Positions 59,168 through 64,000 of a stretch of 64,000 bases of DNA are shown here, one piece after another. The position numbers and the translations under genes are program-made. The stretch comes from Pogostemon cablin (taxonomy: Eukaryota; Streptophyta; Magnoliopsida; Lamiales; Lamiaceae). The notes under the pieces are model-generated. The model was given only the letters and a program-made list of their open reading frames with translations, did no database searches and was not told the origin of the DNA. The stretch is from assembly GCA_023678885.1 (NCBI GenBank), contig CM043013.1, positions 14,788,791 through 14,852,790 on the forward strand. The letters run 5' to 3'. Each line of letters opens with the position of its first letter. Position 1 is the stretch's first letter.

Positions 59168-60163
59168 GAGGCTCATACAGAGAATGAGGTGAGCTTTTGA
59201 TCATCAATCATAAGAGAGACAAGAGTAGAGGTGGTGATCCATCCGGAGGGCTGTGACAGAGGTTCGCTGAAGGTTCAAGTAAGAATGATCAATCTAACCA
59301 TGATTGTTCTTAGATCAATCATGGGCTAGAACCACCTTGGTAGTTCTAGGGTTATGAAAGTTTCATGATGTAATTCGTATTTCGTGTGTAAAACTCCGCA
59401 CAACACTACTTGTGGTTTGTTTTATATAAGATTGCATATTTAATCCATACTCATAGTCGTTTTGTGCATCAATGATCGTTGTGTAGAGTCTGAATACATA
59501 ACATGGTTATTGATTGAGTGCGTTCACTACTGAGCAGGGTTTATTGTTATAATTCTAAGTGAAGGGATTCCGAAGTCTTATTAGAACCGTCTTATATGAA
59601 TATTCATGAATTGAATTAAATTCGAGTTGATGAATAGGATGAAGAGTATAACTTTACAGTACCTAAAAAGGGAGATCAAATCGGGTTAGAGTCTAGACGT
59701 AGAAGATAATTGATTATGATAGTACCTAGAAAGGGGGGTGAAGTATATCTCTTGCTCCGAGGTTAGTCACACGTGTTACACGCATGTTTACTTGTGTCTA
59801 TAGAGTAGATATGCAAGGTTTAGTGATGCGTCCACAAACCACAGGGCAGAGTCGGACACCATCACATGGAAATACGAATTGCTAGTGAAACTGGATGACC
59901 CGACGAACTACCTAATATTCTTATTGATCACAACTCACTTTTCTCTACTCTTACTATTTCTTTTTGCTATTTCGATTAGAAGTTATTATCCATTAAACCT
60001 TTACAATTACTAAACATAGTCTAAAATATACTAGAAGATAACAAAATTGATATTTAACCGTCCCTTGGGTTCGATATTGTAACTTGGTCATCTTCGCGAC
60101 TACAATTGATATCCTTATACTTGAGGATTAATTTGTGTGTTGAGAAAACCCCTATCAAGTTCT

Positions 60164-60182
60164 TGGCGCCATTGCCGGGGAC
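60164..60182 (+). other. Primer binding site of element E (tRNA-Asp)
   Basis: TGGCGCCATTGCCGGGGAC, one change from the Asp-tRNA complement. Confidence 0.9.
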
Positions 60183-60270
60183 GGCGTAAAATATTTTTTT
60201 TGTATTATTTCTAGTTTATTAGGACTATTTATCTTGTTTTGTTGTTTTCTTTCTTATTCGTTTTAGGTGT

Positions 60271-60603
60271 ATGCTCACAAGATCAAAGAAAGGTAATCTT
60301 GAACCGTATAATCCTGAGATTGGAGCATCATCAAGAAAGAAGAAGAAGAAAAAGAGCAAGGCAAAGACAATTGACCCAACTGAAGCTCTGAATTTTGGAG
60401 TCGAGGTTGACGAGCAGATTTCGCAAATAATTGAGGCTACAACTGAAGTTAATTTGGAAATAGAAACAGTCAACATGGCAGCGAATCCGGATAATCTAGC
60501 CATCCGAGAGGTTTTCAGAAATAATGGGGCTGGAAATTATGAGCTTTTAGGAGCAAGGGGAACTAACACAGCGTTCATCTTCATCCCGCTCTTATTAGCA
60601 TGA
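60271..60603 (+). pseudogene. gag: gag N-terminal arm of element E
   Basis: Starts MLTRSKKGNLEPYNPEIG, then a lysine run, an acidic segment and NMAANPDNLAIREVFRNNGA. The frame is correct to about codon 100. Near 60575-60590 a base has been lost compared with G (TNFDLHP), so it ends out of frame at 60603 instead of running into the gag core, which begins in another frame at 60600. Confidence 0.85.
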
Positions 60604-61952
60604 TAGAAAGAAACTCCTTTTCAGGAGGGTCTTTCGAGGATCCGCAGCAGCATCTGAACAAGTTCTTGGGCTATGCAAGTACTCAAAAAGACGTAGGAGA
60701 ACATGAAGATGCTAGAAAGATCCTTTTGTTCAAATTCTCGCTTACTGAAAAGATGAGGGATTGGTACGATACTATTAACGCAGCTGAGTGCACCACGTGG
60801 GAGCAATTGAAGTTAACGTTCTTGGAAAGGTATATGCCACCTTCGAAGGTGCTTAAGATGAAGCAAGATATTAACCAATTTGCTATCAGTGGAGGTGAGA
60901 AATTTCATGAATCGTGGGATAGATTCAAGGACATGCTCAGGAAGTGCCCTCAACATGGGTTATCTAAAGCCCAATATATCAGTATATTCTATAATGGATT
61001 GGACTGTGAATCAAGAGTGCTACTTGATGCTTCTTCTAATGGAGCATTGCTTACAAAGTCATCCGTTGAGGCCGAGAGATTGTTTGAAGACATATCGATG
61101 AATTTGAGGGATTGGCCTACTGATAGAGTTAGAGGTACGTATATTCTTGAAAAGGTAGCTCAGGTTGAACAAGCAATGGTGAAAACAAAGAGAGAGGATG
61201 AGATCGTTTCGAGCTTGTCTAATATCAACAAGCTACTTGAGTCTCAACAGAAGCAGATCAACGAGATATCTCAACGAGTGCCAATCATGCAGCAAGAGAT
61301 GATGAATAATGGAACCATCCAAGAAGAATTAGAGGAAGCAAATTATGCCATGGGTCAAAGTATTCAAGGAACGAGGTACCCAAATCAAGGAAACCAGAAT
61401 TACCAAGGGAACTATCGAGGAAACTTTAATAATCGTGGTCCCTCTGGTAGTTATCAACAGCAACCAAGGAGGCCTGAATTTTCATGGAGCAATACGAACA
61501 ATGCAGTGCAACTTTCGATGGGTGTTGATCCGGGAGAAAAGGTAGAAGAAGGGAAACCTGGTTTTGAGGATACTGTGAACCGGTACATGGTAAAGAATGA
61601 TGAAAGAGTGAACCGCCTTGAGGCAAAACTTGAGAAAAAGATTGATGATCACCAAAGAGATTTGTCCACTCAAGTGAAAGATCTCACGTTGTTGATGGGT
61701 ACAATTGCAGAGAATGTGAACACATTGACTCAAACTGTAGGAAAAGGGAAGTTTCCGTCTCAGAGTATAGAGAATCCGAAGTCGTGTAATGCCATCACAC
61801 TGAGGTCGGGAACGCAGTACGAGGGACCGATGAGGCCAGAATCAAAGTTGGAATTTTCTAAGCCTCGGTTTGACCAAAATTCAGAGGGTTCGACCTGGCA
61901 TACAGGTCGAACCATGGTCGAACCTCATCAACAAAAGCACTCTGTTTTGTAA
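60600..61952 (+). pseudogene. gag: gag core of element E
   Basis: A 450-codon open frame. Residues about 10-150 are the retrotransposon gag domain (CTTWEQLKLTFLERYMPPSK, GEKFHESWDRFKDMLRKCPQ, FYNGLDCESRVLLDASSNG). A coiled region follows (SSLSNINKLLESQQKQI). Residues about 250-300 are glycine/asparagine-rich (NYQGNYRGNFNNRGPSG) with no CCHC zinc knuckle. The conserved CNAITLRSGTQYEGP is near residue 400. The frame then enters the inverted-repeat cluster and stops at 61950. Gag forms the particle and binds the genomic RNA. Confidence 0.85.
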
Positions 61953-62290
61953 CAGGAACGGTTCGACTAACACTCAGAGGGTTCAACCTGGCATACAGGT
62001 CGAACCATGGTCGAACCTCATCGGCAAGAGCACTCTGTTTTGACGCAGGAACGGTTCGACCACGATCGAAATTGTTCGACCAACCCTTCAGGTCGAACCC
62101 AGGTCAAACCGGAGGATAAAGATTATACAGTGAAGCGGTTCGACCTCGGGGGAAATTGTTCGACCTCCAATACTAGTCGAACCCAAGTCGAACCTCCGGA
62201 GCAGAATGAGATCAGTCTTCCAGGAGGGAGGTTCGACCAATACAATCCTGGTTCGACCTCTCAAACTGGTCGAACCCTAGTCGAACCTCG
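61866..62290 (+). repeat. Inverted-repeat cluster inside E gag
   Basis: GGTTCGACC and GGTCGAACC words translate as repeated peptides of the form RFD...GST...GRT.VEP. The stem GGTTCGACCTG (61887-61897) with CAGGTCGAACC (61903-61913) is the same as in the E LTR. The first 186 bp are two tandem 93-bp units (61866-61958, 61959-62051). Confidence 0.87.
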
Positions 62291-63362
62291 CCAAGATGTT
62301 TTGATTGATGCACCTGATATTCCTTTTGATGTTGATCCAACTCCAGTGGTACAGAATGAGCAAAGTACAGACATAATAGTTGAGAAAAAATGGGAAAGAT
62401 CTAAGCGATTAAGAGCCGAAAAGGAGAAAGCGGAGAAGGTTGATCGTGATGAATGGGGGATTCCCAAAACAAAGGTACCTCCACCGTTTCCCTACAAGCT
62501 AGTGAAGAAGGGATTGGAAGAGAAGTTCAAGAAGTTTTCAGAGATAATGAACAAGATAAGCTTGAACATCCCTTTTTCAGAGGCAATCATGGAGATGCCA
62601 TATTATTCTCGATTCCTTAAAGACATATTGATGAAGAAGCGAAGCTTAATCGGAGTTGAAATGGTAAACTTATCTGAGAATTGTAGCTCAATTATTCAAA
62701 AGAAGTTGCCACCAAAGATGAAATATCCGGGGAGCTTTACTATTCTATGTGAGATCGGGAAGGGGCCAGCACAGCGAGCTTTGTGCGATCTAGGGGCAAG
62801 CATCAATTTGATGCCGTTGTCCATCTTTCAGAAGCTTGGTTTGGGGAAGCTGACTCCGACAACTGTTGCTCTCCAATTGGCAGATAGATCAATGACGTTT
62901 CCAAAAGGTATTGTTGAAGATGTTCTTGTAAAGGTGGAGAAGCTAGTCTTTCCCGTGGATTTCCTTGTACTAGAAATGGATGATGACAAGGATAATGTTC
63001 CTTTAATCTTGGCGAGGCCATTCCTTGCTACGGCTGGAGCTATGATAGATGTTCGGAAGGGAGAACTGAAGTTGCGAATGGACAAAGAAGAATTACTTTT
63101 CAACTTGGACAAAGCAATGAAGATGCCAATGGAGTCCCAGTGTTATAGTATTGACGTGGTGGAGGAGATTGTGAAGGAGGATATGCCTCTGATCTTGTCA
63201 AAGGATCCTCTTGAGACATGTTTGATGGAGTCTCTTACTTATCCCACTACGGAGCTTTACGGACTTTCTAACGAGGTATGTATTGAATTTCTTGAAAACT
63301 TACTTGCTTTGGGTGATGACAGGTTTACATTGGAAAGAAATAAGGTGGAAGAAGTCAAATAG
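61953..63362 (+). pseudogene. gag-pro: gag spacer and protease of element E
   Basis: This continues the gag frame after the stop at 61950. A second stop is at 61968-61970, and then 452 codons are open from ATG 62007. The repeat peptides end near 62290. Then come KKWERSKRLRAEKEKAEK, PFSEAIMEMPYYSRFLKDIL and the aspartic protease: active site ALCDLGASINLMPLS (DLGA at 62787-62798) and VPLILARPFLATAGAMIDV (62995-63055). Family members usually have ILGRPF; here it is ILARPF. It ends at a TAG (63360) that interrupts the frame before RT. Confidence 0.85.
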
Positions 63363-64000
63363 ACCAGGAAGTACTTGCCTTTGGATAACGAAAACACTCC
63401 AGTGGAAGAAAGAAAAGAGGGGTTAAAACCATTGCCGGAACACTTGAAGTACGCTTTTCTTGGTGATAATGCACAATATCCGGTAATTGTATCTTCTTCC
63501 CTTAATGAGGATCAACTTGAGGAGTTATTAGATGTCTTAAGGAAGTACAAGTCTGCAATAGGGTGGTCACTTGATGATTTGAAAGGTATTAGTCCTTCGT
63601 ATTGTATGCATCGGATTAGGTTGTTGGATGAAGCCAAGGCGAGTGTTCAAAATCAGCGTAGGGTGAATCCCGCAATTCAAGAGGTGATAAGGAAGCAAAT
63701 CCTTACGTGGTTGGATGCTGGAATTATATATCCTATTAGTGACAGTCCCCATGTGAGTCCATTGCATGTAGTTGCTAAAAAGGGGGGCATGACTGTAGTG
63801 AAAGCTGAGGATGGAGAAGCTATAGCCACGAGGATTCCTACGGGATGGCGTACATGTGTGGATTACAGGAAATTAAAAGAGAACACGTGTAAGGACCATT
63901 TTCCTCTTCTTTTTTTGGATCAAATGTTGGATCGTCTTGCAGGGTTTGAGTTTTATTATTTCTTGGATGGATACTCGGGGTACAATCAAATCATGATTGC
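63363..64000 (+). pseudogene. pol (RT): Reverse transcriptase N-terminus of element E (partial)
   Basis: In the same frame as the protease and open to the window edge (212 codons). It has the linker (GLKPLPEHLKYAFLGD), IGWSLDDLKGISPSYCMHRI, SDSPHVSPLHVVAKKGGMT, GWRTCVDYRKLKENTCKDHF and motif A (FLDGYSGYNQI). The first catalytic Asp is the D of FLDGY. The catalytic YVDD-type box lies beyond the window. RT copies the genomic RNA in the particle. Only the upstream TAG at 63360 breaks its link to Gag-Pro. Confidence 0.85.

Larger units (their letters stand above)
58491..60157 (+). repeat. 5' LTR of element E
   Basis: 1667 bp, TGATGAGTGTG to CCCTATCA. U3 cluster 58705-59065, TATA box 59158-59167, R-U5 shared with H, C and G. 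It is closest to the H LTR. Confidence 0.92.
58491..64000 (+). mobile_element. Athila-lineage element E, 5' LTR to RT (right end outside window)
   Basis: The best preserved element here: LTR, primer site, gag, protease and the start of RT in order on plus. I see one frameshift (near 60575-60600) and three stops (61950, 61968, 63360). Its LTR starts exactly where G gag stops (CACCC/TGATGAG), so it is nested in G with expected target duplication CACCC. Confidence 0.9.

Noticed and set aside
63360..63362. TAG between protease and RT of E as a programmed read-through stop
   Set aside because: The following ACC AGG is not a known read-through context, no such stop is seen at the equal place in element D, and E has other nonsense changes.
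60600..63362. Element E as a currently active element
   Set aside because: One frameshift and three stops in gag-pro are visible even in this best copy; activity would need help from another copy.

Overview
This window is plant heterochromatin, almost certainly from a flowering plant. It is filled with LTR retrotransposons nested in one another, all carrying inactivating mutations, and I see no intact host gene. Two lineages dominate. One is Athila-type Ty3/gypsy: the primer site matches the 3' end of tRNA-Asp, the protease reads DLGA, and an ATHILA ORF-1-like frame lies after pol. The other is a Ty1/copia family with an initiator-Met primer site and the integrase motif PQLNGVAERRN. A Mutator-like element, a Tourist-type MITE and a tRNA-type SINE fill in the rest. 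I use private names for the elements: H, C, D, G and E for the Athila copies, A and B for the copia copies.

Layout, left to right. 1-1984: 5' end of Athila H (minus), inserted in copia A. 1985-8041: copia A (minus), itself inserted 13 bp from the end of the 5' LTR of Athila C. 8042-10982: gag and protease of C (plus). 10983-23240: Athila D (minus), inserted in C. 23241-25810: pol of C resumes. A direct tandem duplication of about 12.1 kb (13673-25809 and 25810-37949) copied most of D plus the pol of C. 37950-42411: end of C pol, a long 3' region and the 3' LTR of C. 42423-51377: copia B (minus), complete with ACTCT target duplications and a MITE in its 5' LTR. 51383-56514: older DNA with a degraded Mutator-like element, namely a DUF1985/Ulp1-like gene on plus (broken by a SINE) and a MURA-type transposase on minus. 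56515-58490: 5' end of Athila G (plus). 58491-64000: Athila E (plus), inserted in G, the best preserved element, running off the right edge inside reverse transcriptase.

The most interesting pattern is in the Athila elements. Their LTR U3 carries a cluster of short inverted repeats. In C and E the same family-specific stems recur inside gag. In C and D an LTR-like block recurs just after pol, behind a second polypurine tract, and in D directly upstream of ORF3. This looks either like a fossil LTR or like an internal promoter for ORF3. The copia family has tandem hairpins in its leader whose stems differ in sequence between copies but still pair.

The decay differs by element. D and the pol of C were already dead before the tandem duplication, because both units share the same stops and frameshifts. 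H and E are closely related and look youngest. All boundaries and homologies were read by eye; percent identities and ages need alignment.
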